The notes under the pieces are model-generated. The model was not told the DNA's origin. It searched no databases and saw nothing but the letters and a program-made list of their open reading frames with translations. A stretch of DNA of 64,000 bases from Amycolatopsis balhimycina FH 1894 (GTDB lineage Bacteria; Actinomycetota; Actinomycetes; Mycobacteriales; Pseudonocardiaceae): the NCBI RefSeq assembly GCF_000384295.1, contig NZ_KB913037.1:7379533-7443532 (forward strand), in the 5' to 3' direction. The position numbers were made by a program, and so were the translations under genes. Shown here in pieces: positions 51,322-59,711 of this stretch. The first letter of the stretch is position 1, and the number at the start of each line of letters is the position of its first letter.

Positions 51322-51860
51322 TTACTTGCCTCCGGTGAACGTCTTGCGGTAGTTCGGGGCGTGCACGGTGAGTGAGTACCCCTTGGGGAGGATAACCGGC
51401 AGGAGGGTGTCACACCCGAACACGCCGCGGCAGGGTCGTTGTTCAGGACGAGGTCCACGTGTTTGCGTCCTTCGCGCACCATCCGGGCGGCGATCTTTTG
51501 TTCGACGTCGGCCGTGGTGGTGACGTCCCCACGTTGCGGGAGGCCCTTCTCACGGAGCAGCCGCGCCGGCGAACTGGCTGGGCTGACGGTGTCCTCGGGC
51601 GATGTTGTCGCTCCGATCCGCTCGAGGTAGCCGGTAAGCGTGGCGTTGACCTTTCCGACCACGTTCGTCGCGTCGCCAAGCCCCTGCTCGGCAGCGTTGA
51701 GCCCCGAGATGGCGTTCTGTATCTCGTGCTGCCGTGAGCCAGTCTGCGCGAGGGCCTGCATGGCCTCGCCGAGCAGGCCGGCGGCTTCGGTGAGCTTGGC
51801 GGTGGACAGCTTGCCGAGCGCCGTGCGAACGGCTGCCGCCAGCTCCTCGACACCCGCCAT
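51322..51860 (-). pseudogene. SCP1.201-type deaminase toxin, frameshifted second copy
   Basis: The N-terminal head matches the island toxin (MAGVEELAAAVRTALGKLST, then EAMQALAQTG). The linker is shorter, with most of the segment before the catalytic core deleted. The core keeps ADVEQKIAARMVREGRKHVD, again with Asp where the family has His. At about 51436-51440 one C is missing between the two Asn codons and the Arg codon; restoring it gives the PCRGVFGC zinc motif and the terminal YRKTFTGGK before TAA at 51322. Without it the frame runs into the Imm1 gene. This is a decayed relative of the 42888-43640 toxin. Confidence 0.82.
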
Positions 51861-51994
51861 GATCGCCCCCGACCCCAATCTTGGCTGTTCAGCGGGCTGG
51901 TGTCACGTTCCACCTGGAAGCGCCCGCCGGCTGTCTTTGAAGGTGGTAGCCCGTCGGACGCCGCTTCCTGGTCGCCGGCGTGTTCGTTTCGCTT

Positions 51995-53440
51995 TCAGGC
52001 CGCCATCGCCGGTTCGGGTGCGACGGCCTCCGTGCGGCGCATCGTCGTCACCAGCACGGCCAGCCCCGCGAACAGCACCGCCGCGATCACGCCCGTGACG
52101 TTCAGCGCGCTCGTGAACGCCTCCTTCGCCTGGTCCGCCACCGCCGGGTGGGTGACGTCGGCGGCCAGGGTGGTGCCCGCCGGGAAGACCCCGCGGTAGA
52201 CCGCCGCCGCGGTCAGGCCGATCAGGGCCAGGCCCAGGGATCCGCCGAGGTAGTTGCCCGTGTCCGCCATCGATGCCGCCGAACCGGCCCGCTCCGGCGG
52301 CACCGAGCCCATGACCAGGCCGATGCCCAGCGCGAACAGCGGGCCCGTGCCCAGCGTCAGCACCGCGATGGCCACCATGACCAGCGCGGGGCCGCTGGTG
52401 AAGACCAGCAGCAGGCTGCCGGCCGCGGAGAGCGCCAGCCCACCCGCGATCGCCGTGGCCGGTGCCATGAACCGGGTCAGCGCCGGTGCCGTCATCGTCC
52501 CCACCGCCACGCCGAGGCCCATCGGCGCGAACAGCACGGCCGAGACCAGCGGCGAGTAGCCGAGGACGCTCTGCAGGTACTGCGTGACCATCAGGCCGAC
52601 GCCCGCCATCGCCACGCCGGCGAACACCAGCGCCACCAGCACGGCGGTGAACGGCCGGTTGCGGAACAGCCGCAGGTCCAGCAGCGGCGAGGCCGTCGTC
52701 AGCTGGCGGCGGACGAAGACCACTCCCAGCAGCGTCCCGGCTGCGATCGCCGCGAGCGGCAGCGTCAGCGAGCCAGTAGTCAGCTGCTTGAGGCCGAACA
52801 CGATCAGCAGCACGGCGGCCAGCGACAGCGCGACGCCGGCGAAGTCGAGCCGTCCGGACGACGGCGCGCGGAACTCCGGCAGCAGGAACGGGCCGGCGGC
52901 GAGCAGGACGACCACGGCCGGGACGGCGACCAGGAACACCGAGCCCCACCGGAAGTGCTGCAGCAGGAAGCCGGCGAACACCGGGCCCGCCGCGCCGCCC
53001 GCGAACTGGCAGGTCGCCCAGATCGAGATGGCCTTCCCGCGCTGCTTCGCGTCGCGGAACATGTTCGTAATCAGGGCGAGCGTCGACGGCATCAGCGTTG
53101 CCCCCGCGACGCCGAGCGCCCCGCGGACGACGATGAGCATCTCCGGGCTGGTCGAGAACGCGGCCACCACGGAGAGGGCCCCGAAGGCGCCCCCGCCGAC
53201 GAGCAGCAGCCGCCGTCGCCCGATCCGGTCGCCGAGCGTGCCCATGGTGATCACGAAGCCGGCGACGACGAAGCCGTAGCTGTCGGTGATCCACAGCTGC
53301 TCGGTGCCGCTCGCGCCGAGATCCGCGCTCAGCTGCGGCAGGGCGAGGAACAGCGAGGTCATGTCCATCGCGACGAGCAGGGTGGGCAGGACGAGCACCG
53401 TCAGCCCCAGCCACTCCCGCCGTCCGGCCGGCATGTCCAT
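51995..53440 (-). CDS. MFS drug-exporter-like protein, DHA2 (EmrB/QacA) family
   Basis: A 481-residue, 14-helix major facilitator. The loop 2-3 motif is GTLGDRIGRRRLLLVGG near residue 62, and the helix 5 antiporter motif region is RGALGVAGATLMPSTLALIT near residue 104. It resembles LfrA and other QacA-type proton antiporters that export cationic drugs. ATG at 53440 follows aaggagtcgaa. It is divergent from an SDR gene, with about 110 bases between them. No adjacent TetR gene is seen; the MarR regulator lies three genes away. Confidence 0.9.
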   Translation of the reverse strand: MDMPAGRREWLGLTVLVLPTLLVAMDMTSLFLALPQLSADLGASGTEQLWITDSYGFVVAGFVITMGTLGDRIGRRRLLLVGGGAFGALSVVAAFSTSPEMLIVVRGALGVAGATLMPSTLALITNMFRDAKQRGKAISIWATCQFAGGAAGPVFAGFLLQHFRWGSVFLVAVPAVVVLLAAGPFLLPEFRAPSSGRLDFAGVALSLAAVLLIVFGLKQLTTGSLTLPLAAIAAGTLLGVVFVRRQLTTASPLLDLRLFRNRPFTAVLVALVFAGVAMAGVGLMVTQYLQSVLGYSPLVSAVLFAPMGLGVAVGTMTAPALTRFMAPATAIAGGLALSAAGSLLLVFTSGPALVMVAIAVLTLGTGPLFALGIGLVMGSVPPERAGSAASMADTGNYLGGSLGLALIGLTAAAVYRGVFPAGTTLAADVTHPAVADQAKEAFTSALNVTGVIAAVLFAGLAVLVTTMRRTEAVAPEPAMAA

Positions 53441-53551
53441 TTCGACTCCTTCATCGTGGGTTCGTTCACGAGGAGGTCGGAGCCGCGGGGGAGGACCGGA
53501 CACGGGGCCGGAATTTTTTTTCGGGTTGCCGGGATCACTAGCGTCGAAGCC

Positions 53552-54133
53552 GTGAAGATCATCGTGCTGGGCGCCACCGGCTTGGTCGGACGAGCCGTCG
53601 TCGCCGCCCTCGAACCACGCCACGCGGTCGTGCCCGTCTCGCGGACCTCCGCGATCCGGGCCGACCTGACGGATCCCGCGTCGTTCGACGCGCTGTTCGA
53701 CGACCCGGCCGACGCCGTCGTGTGCTGCGCCGCCAACGTGCCGCTGCGGCCCCTCGCCGCGTTGACCGGCGAGCAGGCGCTCGAAGACCTGCGTGGCAAG
53801 CTGCTCGGCCAGGTCGCCCTCGCCCGGCGGGCCGCGGAGCACCTGACCGGCGGCGGCTCGATCACGCTCACCGGCGGGACCTTTACCGAGCCGATCGCCG
53901 GCAGCGGGCTCGGCGCGCTCGTCAACGCCGGGCTCGAAGGGTTCGTCCGGTCGGCCGCCGTGGAGCTGCCGCGCGGCTTGCGGATCAACGTCGTCAGCCC
54001 TGGCTGGATCAGTGAAACCCTCGAGGCGATGGGGGAGGACGGCGGCCGCGGGACGCCGGTCGCGGTCGTCGCCGAGGCCTACCGGGCCCTCGTCGAAGGT
54101 GACGCGAACGGCCGGACCGTCGTCCCCCGGTGA
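53552..54133 (+). CDS. Short SDR-family protein lacking the catalytic Tyr-Lys
   Basis: A 193-residue short-chain dehydrogenase-like protein with a Rossmann start IIVLGATGLVGRAVVAALEP and a later LRINVVSPGWISETLEAMGE. Where SDRs have YxxxK it reads GLGALVNAGLEGFVRSAAVE, so neither Tyr nor Lys is in place. Short SDRs with this feature are known in bacteria, and may bind NAD(P) without catalysis or use other residues. The GTG start lies after a gcgtcgaagcc stretch. It is divergent from the MFS gene and convergent with the AhpD-like gene. Confidence 0.82.
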   Translation: MKIIVLGATGLVGRAVVAALEPRHAVVPVSRTSAIRADLTDPASFDALFDDPADAVVCCAANVPLRPLAALTGEQALEDLRGKLLGQVALARRAAEHLTGGGSITLTGGTFTEPIAGSGLGALVNAGLEGFVRSAAVELPRGLRINVVSPGWISETLEAMGEDGGRGTPVAVVAEAYRALVEGDANGRTVVPR

Positions 54134-54139
54134 CCGGAC

Positions 54140-54685
54140 TCACGCCGCGTGCCAGGCGTGCTCGGCGAAGACCTCGTCGAGCGGCGCGCGGGTGAGCCGG
54201 TTCGCGAACGTCGACAGCGTGTACGTCCCGATCCCCAGCACCACCTCCAAGGCGTTCCGTTCGGTGTAGCCGGCGCCGGTGAACGCCGCCAGCTGCTCGG
54301 CCGGGACCTCGCCCCTGGTGTCCATGACCGCGTGGACGAAGACGCGCAGCGCCTCCAGCCGCGGCTCCGGGAGCGGGGACTCCGCCCGCAGCGCCGCCAC
54401 CAGTTCCGGGGAGGCGGACAGGCGGGTCAGCGTGGCCGTGTGCATCGCCACGCAGAGGTGGCACTCGTTGCGCGCGGCCACGGTCATGATCAGCACTTCG
54501 CGTTCCAGCGCCGTCAGGGTCGTGGCTTCGAAGATCGCGCTGAGCTTGAGGAAGCCGTTGAGCAGTTCCGGTGAGGTCGCCAGCCGGGCGACGGCGGACG
54601 GCACGCGGCCGAACTTCTTCGCGGTGGCCGTCATCGCGGGGCGCGCGGCCGGGGGTGCAGACTCCGGGGTGTGATCGGCGAACAA
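54140..54685 (-). CDS. Carboxymuconolactone decarboxylase/AhpD-like protein
   Basis: A 181-residue all-helical protein. The AhpD-type redox motif is NECHLCVAMHTATLTRLS near residue 73, with both Cys of CxxC and the following His. Helices before and after fit the CMD fold. It likely acts in peroxide or thiol metabolism as a disulfide reductase partner, the usual role of CxxC members. It is divergent from the MarR gene, with its start in the operator region, so it is the probable target of that regulator. Confidence 0.86.
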   Translation of the reverse strand: MFADHTPESAPPAARPAMTATAKKFGRVPSAVARLATSPELLNGFLKLSAIFEATTLTALEREVLIMTVAARNECHLCVAMHTATLTRLSASPELVAALRAESPLPEPRLEALRVFVHAVMDTRGEVPAEQLAAFTGAGYTERNALEVVLGIGTYTLSTFANRLTRAPLDEVFAEHAWHAA

Positions 54686-54704
54686 GGTGACTCCTCAGGT
54701 AGGA

Positions 54705-54744
54705 TCGACAACGTGGTTGTCGAAACCGTAAACCTGGTTGTCGA
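54705..54744 (+). promoter_or_regulatory. MarR operator candidate between the AhpD-like and MarR genes
   Basis: The perfect 19-base palindrome TCGACAACGTGGTTGTCGA lies at 54705-54723. Its right half recurs as a direct repeat, ACCTGGTTGTCGA, at 54732-54744. It sits between the divergent starts at 54685 and 54760, ideal for autoregulation by the MarR protein. The short palindrome with a 3-base centre is the shape MarR dimers bind. Confidence 0.8.
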
Positions 54745-54759
54745 ATTTGGCAAGGGGTC

Positions 54760-55224
54760 ATGACCGACACGCCTGGGTACGAGCTGCCCTTCCTGCTCTT
54801 CGGCGGCTTCCGCACGCTCATCGACCGCCTCCACGCCGAGCTCGCGCGCCGCGGACACCCGGACGTCCGGCCGTCGTACGGCTTCGCCATGCAGGCGGTC
54901 GGCGTCCACGGCGCTACGGCGTCGGAGATCGGGCGCCGCCTCGGCGTCTCCAAGCAGGCGGCGGGCAAGACCGTCGAACGGCTGGAGGCGCTCGGGTACG
55001 CCGAGCGCGCCGACGACCCCGCCGACGCGCGCCGCAAGATCGTGCGGCTCACCGCGCACGGCGTCGACGCGCTCAGGAAGTCGGCGGACATCTTCGACGA
55101 CCTGCGCGCGGAGTGGGTACGCGCGGTCGGCGCCGAGCGGATCAGCGCGCTCGAGGCCGACCTGCGCACGGTCGTCGGCCCCGCGGCGTACCGGCTGGAC
55201 GCCGCGGGCTGGTTATCGAGCTAG
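54760..55224 (+). CDS. MarR-family regulator
   Basis: A 154-residue winged-helix regulator. The recognition region is GATASEIGRRLGVSKQAAGK, then TVERLEALGYAERADDPADA and RRKIVRLTAHG forming the wing (DxRxK-like). It begins with the family-like YELPFLLFGGFRTLIDRLHA. The operator-like palindrome lies directly upstream, and the divergent AhpD-like gene is the probable target along with itself. MarR proteins often respond to oxidants or phenolics, which fits that neighbour. Its stop overlaps the convergent cupin gene by four bases. Confidence 0.9.
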   Translation: MTDTPGYELPFLLFGGFRTLIDRLHAELARRGHPDVRPSYGFAMQAVGVHGATASEIGRRLGVSKQAAGKTVERLEALGYAERADDPADARRKIVRLTAHGVDALRKSADIFDDLRAEWVRAVGAERISALEADLRTVVGPAAYRLDAAGWLSS

Positions 55225-55649
55225 AAACCGACCTGGAAACCACAGCCGGGGTCCGGGGCGTCCTCCGACAGCGGGCTCCCCGCCGGGAGCACGTAAAGGA
55301 CTTCGAGCACCAGCGGCGTCGACCCGAGGTTGCGGCCGATGTGCACCTGATCGGCTTTCTCGGTGAACGCCCGTCCGGTGCCGAAGATGCCGTCGATGCT
55401 GCAATCGGCCAGGTTGTGCGTCAGCGTTCCGGCCTTCACGTACGCGTAGAGCGTGCCGTCGTGGAAGTGCCAGCCGGTGTAGCCGCCGGGCTGGATGGTG
55501 ACCTCCCGCAGCGTGTAGTCGGTGTGCCCGACGGTCTTCTGGGCCAGGATCGTGCCGGTGACGCCGCTGCCGGGCGTGGCGGACGCGGTCGAGGGCAGCA
55601 CCAGGACCGCGGCGAGGGCGGCCATGACGACGGTGATCGGCTTGCGCAT
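55221..55649 (-). CDS. Secreted cupin-domain protein
   Basis: A 142-residue protein with a signal peptide (MRKPITVVMAALAAVLVLPS, cleavage likely after ASA near residue 24) and one cupin module. The first cupin motif is QPGGYTGWHFHDGTLYAYVKAG with the metal-binding histidines, and the second part runs ADQVHIGRNLGSTPLVLEVL with a His. Two Cys, in DCSID and PGCGF, may form a disulfide outside the cell. Secreted single-domain cupins of this kind have no known substrate. It is convergent with the MarR gene. Confidence 0.86.
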   Translation of the reverse strand: MRKPITVVMAALAAVLVLPSTASATPGSGVTGTILAQKTVGHTDYTLREVTIQPGGYTGWHFHDGTLYAYVKAGTLTHNLADCSIDGIFGTGRAFTEKADQVHIGRNLGSTPLVLEVLYVLPAGSPLSEDAPDPGCGFQVGF

Positions 55650-55710
55650 CGGCCCAAGCTACCGCGTCCGGGCGTGCCCTTGGGGGCAGTGTTCCGGGTA
55701 GCGTGCGCCC

Positions 55711-56847
55711 ATGGACGCGGAGCTTTTCGGGCAGGTGCTCGGCGCGGTGCGGGAGTTCGTGCGCAAGGAGGTCGTGCCGCGCGAGGCGGAGATCGACGAG
55801 CGTGACGAGATCCCCGCCGGAATCCGGGAAAAGGCCGCCGAACTCGGGTTGTTCGGCTGGGCGCTGCCGGAGGAGTACGGCGGGCTGGGCCTCGGCATGG
55901 CCGAAGACGTCCGGCTGGCTGTCGAGCTCGGCCACACCACGCCCGCGTTCCGGTCGTTGTTCGGCACCAACAACGGCATCGCCGGCCAGGCGATCGTGCA
56001 CTACGGGACGCCGGACCAGCGCACCCGCTGGCTGCCGCGGCTGGCCGCGGGGCAGGCGATCGCGTCGTTCGCGCTCACCGAGGCCGAGGCGGGCTCGGAC
56101 CCGGGCGGTCTCACCAGCCGCGCGGTCCGCGACGGCGACCGCTACCGCCTTTCGGGCACCAAGCGGTTCATCACCAACGCGCCGCTCGCCGAAGTGTTCG
56201 TCACCTTCGCGCGCACCGACCCGGAAAGCACCGGCAGCCGCGGCATTTCGGCGTTCCTGGTGCCCGCGGGCGCGGACGGCGTCACCGTCGGCCCGCACGA
56301 CGCCAAGATGGGCCAGGCCGGCGCGTGGACGTCGGAGGTGGTCTTCGACGACGTCGAGCTGTCCGCCGGCGCGCTCGTCGGCGAGGAGGGCCAGGGGTTC
56401 GGCATCGCGATGGCCTCGCTCGCCCGCGGCAGGCTGCACATCGCGGCACTGTGCGTCGGCATGGCCGAACGGGCGCTGGCCGAAGCCGTCGAGTACGCGC
56501 GGACGGCTCGCCAGGGCGGCCGGGTGATCGGCGAGTACCAGCTGGTGCAGGCGTTGCTCGCGGAGTCGCACGCCGAGCTCGCGGCCGGCCGCGCGATGGT
56601 GCACGACGCCGCCGCGAAGTACGACTCGGGCGAGGACCGCAAGCTCGGGCCGTCGTCGGCGAAACTGTTCTGCACCGAGATGCTCGGCCGCGTCGCCGAC
56701 CGCGCGGTGCAGGTCCACGGCGGCATGGGCTACATCCGCGGGGTGACGGTCGAGCGGATCTACCGCGACGCGCGGCTGTTCCGGATTTACGAAGGCACCA
56801 GCGAGATCCAGAAGCTCGTGATCGCGCGGCAGCTGCTCAAGGACTGA
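55711..56847 (+). CDS. Acyl-CoA dehydrogenase
   Basis: A 378-residue FAD flavoprotein that removes two hydrogens from acyl-CoA. Family marks are IASFALTEAEAGSDPGGLTS near residue 113, KRFITNAPLAEVFVTFART, and VQVHGGMGYIRGVTVERIYR near residue 332. The catalytic Glu is in IYEGTSEIQKLVIARQLL near the C-terminus, as in short-chain and isovaleryl-type members. The substrate chain length is not readable, and no electron-transfer flavoprotein gene is adjacent. Confidence 0.94.
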   Translation: MDAELFGQVLGAVREFVRKEVVPREAEIDERDEIPAGIREKAAELGLFGWALPEEYGGLGLGMAEDVRLAVELGHTTPAFRSLFGTNNGIAGQAIVHYGTPDQRTRWLPRLAAGQAIASFALTEAEAGSDPGGLTSRAVRDGDRYRLSGTKRFITNAPLAEVFVTFARTDPESTGSRGISAFLVPAGADGVTVGPHDAKMGQAGAWTSEVVFDDVELSAGALVGEEGQGFGIAMASLARGRLHIAALCVGMAERALAEAVEYARTARQGGRVIGEYQLVQALLAESHAELAAGRAMVHDAAAKYDSGEDRKLGPSSAKLFCTEMLGRVADRAVQVHGGMGYIRGVTVERIYRDARLFRIYEGTSEIQKLVIARQLLKD

Positions 56848-56887
56848 TCCTTGCGCTGGAGCGCGCTCCAGGTCCTAACGTCGGAGC

Positions 56888-57832
56888 ATGACCACCGCAC
56901 AGCACAAGATCGGCTCCGGGTTCGGGGCCGGGACCACCGCGGCCGAGGTCGTGGCGGGGATCGACCTGACGGGCAAGCTCGCCATCGTCACCGGCGGCTA
57001 TTCGGGCATCGGCCTGGAGACCACGCGGGCCCTGGCGGGCGCGGGTGCGCACGTCGTCGTCCCGGCCCGCCGTCGCGTCACGGCGGAAGAAGCGTTGCAG
57101 AGCTTCGAAAACGTCGAGATCGACGAGCTGGATCTCGCCGATCTCGGCAGCGTCCGCGCCTTCGCCGAACGATTTCTCGCTTCGGGGCGGGGGATCGACA
57201 TCTTCATCGGCAGCGCCGGGATCATGGCGTTGCCGGAGACCCGCGTCGGGCCGGGCTGGGAGGCGCAGTTCGCGACCAACCACCTCGGGCACTTCGCCCT
57301 GGTGAACCGGCTCTGGCCGGCCATCAACCCCGGCGCGCGTGTCCTTTCGGTGTCCTCGCGCGGCCACCACTACGGTCCCGTCCGCTTCGACGACCTGAAC
57401 TTCGAGCGTGGGTATGACAAGTGGCTCGCGTACGGCCAGGCGAAGACGGCGAACGTCCTCTTCGCGGTGCAGCTCGACAAGCTGGCCCGCGACCGCGTCC
57501 GCGCGTTCGCCCTGCACCCGGGCCGGATCCTCACCGACCTCGTGCGCCATCTGGACCGTCAGGAGCTGATCGACGCCGGCATGGTCGACGATTCCGGTCA
57601 GGTCACCGGCGGCGCGAAGACGCCGGAGCAGGGCGCCGCGACGCAGGTCTGGGCCGCGGTTTCACCGCAGCTCGACGGCCTCGGCGGCGTCTACCTCGAG
57701 GACTGCGACGTCGCCGAGCCCGCTCCCGCCGACGGCACGCGCACCGGTGTGAAGGACTACGCGGTCGACCCCGTGCTCGCCGAACGCCTCTGGACGGTGT
57801 CCGCCGAGCTGGCCGGCGTGAACGCCTTCTAA
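56888..57832 (+). CDS. SDR-family oxidoreductase (retinol-dehydrogenase-like)
   Basis: A 314-residue short-chain dehydrogenase of the longer, WW-domain-oxidoreductase-like type. The coenzyme motif is AIVTGGYSGIGLETTRALAG near residue 33, NAG is replaced by SAG, and the catalytic Ser and Tyr-Lys lie in VLSVSSRG and AYGQAKTANV near residue 182. It probably reduces or oxidises a lipophilic alcohol or ketone. It starts 40 bases after the acyl-CoA dehydrogenase stop on the same strand, so the two may form one unit. Confidence 0.9.
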   Translation: MTTAQHKIGSGFGAGTTAAEVVAGIDLTGKLAIVTGGYSGIGLETTRALAGAGAHVVVPARRRVTAEEALQSFENVEIDELDLADLGSVRAFAERFLASGRGIDIFIGSAGIMALPETRVGPGWEAQFATNHLGHFALVNRLWPAINPGARVLSVSSRGHHYGPVRFDDLNFERGYDKWLAYGQAKTANVLFAVQLDKLARDRVRAFALHPGRILTDLVRHLDRQELIDAGMVDDSGQVTGGAKTPEQGAATQVWAAVSPQLDGLGGVYLEDCDVAEPAPADGTRTGVKDYAVDPVLAERLWTVSAELAGVNAF

Positions 57833-57868
57833 TGCTTTCGGGGGTTCCGGGTGGCGGAGCCCCGGATG

Positions 57869-59038
57869 TCACAGCTTCTCGATCTGCCGCATCAGCAGGT
57901 CGATCTCGTCCTCGGTGTTGTAGTAGTGCACCGACGCCCGGACCATGTCCGGCAGGGCGCGCGCGGTGAAGTCGTACTGGGCCGAAGTCCGGTACGACAC
58001 CGACGTGTTGATGTTCGCCTCGGCGAGCCGTGCCTTGATCTCCGCGGCCGGGGTGCCGTCGATGCTGAAGGTGACGAGGCCGCACTTGCGGGCGCCGACG
58101 TCGTGCACGCGCGCACCGGCTTCGGCGAGCCGGCTCCGCAGCGTCGCGGCCAAGGACGCCACGCGCGCTTCGATGGACGGCAGGCCCCACTCGAGCGCGT
58201 AGTCGATGGCGGCGCCGAGGCCCAGCACGTTCGCGAAGTCGCGCTCCCACACCTCGAAGCGCTTGGCGGTCGGGTCGACGACGTACTCCGTCGGCGCCTC
58301 CCAGCTCGCCGAGTGCAGGTCGAGCATCGCCGGCTCCAGCCGTTCGCGCAGCCGCGGGTGCACGTAGAGGAACCCGGTGCCGCGCGGCCCGCGCACGTAC
58401 TTGCGGCCGGTCCCGGACAGCGCGTCGCACTTGAGGCGCGTGACGTCGAGGTCGAGCTGGCCCGCCGACTGGCACGCGTCGAGCAGGAACGGGATGCCCG
58501 CCGCTTCGGCGACCGCGCCGATCTCCTCGGCCGGGTTGACCAGCCCGCCCTGGGTGGGCACGTGGCTGACGGCGATCAGCTTGACGTCGCCGTCGACCCG
58601 CCGCCGCAGCTCTTCGACGTCCAGCTGCCCCGATTCGTCGTCGCCGACCACCTCGACGACCGCGCCGGTGCGCCGGGCGACCTGCAGGAACGCGATGGCG
58701 TTGCTGGCGTACTCCGCGCGCGAGGTGAGGATCCGGTCTCCCGCGGCGAACGGCAGCGCGTAGAACACCGCTTGCCACGATCGCGTGGCGTTATCGGTGA
58801 GCGCGATGTCGTCCGGTTCGGCGCCGAGCAGCCGGGCCACGGACGCGTACACCGCGTCCAGGCGGTCCGCCGCTTCCGCGGCCGCTTCGTACCCGCCGAT
58901 CAGCGCCTCGCGCCGCAGGTAGGAGACGACGGTGTCGGTCACGACAGCGGGAGGCAGCGCGGCGCCGGCGTTGTTGAAGTGGGTCACCTCGGCGCAGCCG
59001 GGGGTCTCACGGCGTGCGCGTTCGACGTCGAAGCTCAT
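57869..59038 (-). CDS. Class V aminotransferase family protein
   Basis: A 389-residue PLP enzyme of the class V (cysteine desulfurase/isopenicillin-N-epimerase-like) family. It begins VTHFNNAGAALPPAVVTDTV, and the PLP pocket shows DNATRSWQAVFYAL near residue 85, VSHVPTQGGLVNPAEEIGAV, and DACQSAGQLDLDV near residue 192. The Schiff-base Lys is in ALSGTGRKYVRGPRGTGFLY near residue 215. The ATG at 59038 is preferred. It is divergent from a GntR regulator with a shared operator-like sequence, so its expression likely follows a metabolite. The reaction is unknown. Confidence 0.88.
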   Translation of the reverse strand: MSFDVERARRETPGCAEVTHFNNAGAALPPAVVTDTVVSYLRREALIGGYEAAAEAADRLDAVYASVARLLGAEPDDIALTDNATRSWQAVFYALPFAAGDRILTSRAEYASNAIAFLQVARRTGAVVEVVGDDESGQLDVEELRRRVDGDVKLIAVSHVPTQGGLVNPAEEIGAVAEAAGIPFLLDACQSAGQLDLDVTRLKCDALSGTGRKYVRGPRGTGFLYVHPRLRERLEPAMLDLHSASWEAPTEYVVDPTAKRFEVWERDFANVLGLGAAIDYALEWGLPSIEARVASLAATLRSRLAEAGARVHDVGARKCGLVTFSIDGTPAAEIKARLAEANINTSVSYRTSAQYDFTARALPDMVRASVHYYNTEDEIDLLMRQIEKL

Positions 59039-59047
59039 AGCAACTGA

Positions 59048-59069
59048 ATACAGTAGCTCTCTTCTGTAT
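59048..59069 (+). promoter_or_regulatory. GntR operator candidate
   Basis: An inverted repeat ATACAG (59048-59053) and CTGTAT (59064-59069) with a 10-base spacer lies between the divergent aminotransferase and GntR starts, with a further ATACTG at 59073-59078. Such spaced half-sites fit a dimeric GntR protein. Confidence 0.5.
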
Positions 59070-59084
59070 GCAATACTGCCGGGC

Positions 59085-59711
59085 ATGGCCCGGACCCCGC
59101 TGCGCAGCGATCTCCTCGAGCAGATCACCGCCCGCGTGCTCGACCGGCGGCTCGCCGCCGGCGCCCGCGTCAACGAGGTGCACCTGGCTCGCGAGCTGGG
59201 CGTCAGCCGGACGCCGCTGCGGGAGGCGCTGATCGGGCTGGCCGACCGCGGCCTGCTGGTCTCCGCGCCCGGCCGCGGGTTCCTGGTGCCGCCGTTCGAC
59301 CCGGACGAGGCGCGCCGGCTCTACCCGCTGGTGGCCGAGCTCGAGGCCCTCGCCCTGCGCTGGACGTCGCCGCTGGAGCTCGCCGGGCTGCCGGACGCGC
59401 TTGACGCCGTCGCCGCCGAAATGGTGCTCGCGGACGGCGGTGATCTGTCCACATTGGACGACCGGTGGCACGCGCTGCTGCTGTCCCGCTGCCCGAACCC
59501 ACACCTGCTGCGGCTGATCGAGCAGACCAAGCCGCTGCTCAAGCGGTACGAGTCGGCCTACTTCGCCGGCGACGGTCACGCCGCGGAGAGCATCGGCGAG
59601 CACCGCCGGATCGCCGCGGCGCTGCGGGACGGCGACCTGGCCACCGCGTCCGCGGTGCTCGTCGCCAACTGGGTCAAGGCGCTGGCGTACCTGGGGACGG
59701 ACGGGAAATGA
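59085..59711 (+). CDS. GntR-family regulator, FadR type
   Basis: A 208-residue regulator with the N-terminal winged helix (VNEVHLARELGVSRTPLREA, then LIGLADRGLLVSAPGRGFLV) and a C-terminal all-helical FCD domain (EARRLYPLVAELEALALRWT, later IGEHRRIAAALRDGDLATAS). ATG at 59085 was chosen as the domain begins ten residues later. It is divergent from the aminotransferase and overlaps the phosphodiesterase gene by four bases, so it likely controls one or both, sensing a small acid. Confidence 0.9.
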   Translation: MARTPLRSDLLEQITARVLDRRLAAGARVNEVHLARELGVSRTPLREALIGLADRGLLVSAPGRGFLVPPFDPDEARRLYPLVAELEALALRWTSPLELAGLPDALDAVAAEMVLADGGDLSTLDDRWHALLLSRCPNPHLLRLIEQTKPLLKRYESAYFAGDGHAAESIGEHRRIAAALRDGDLATASAVLVANWVKALAYLGTDGK

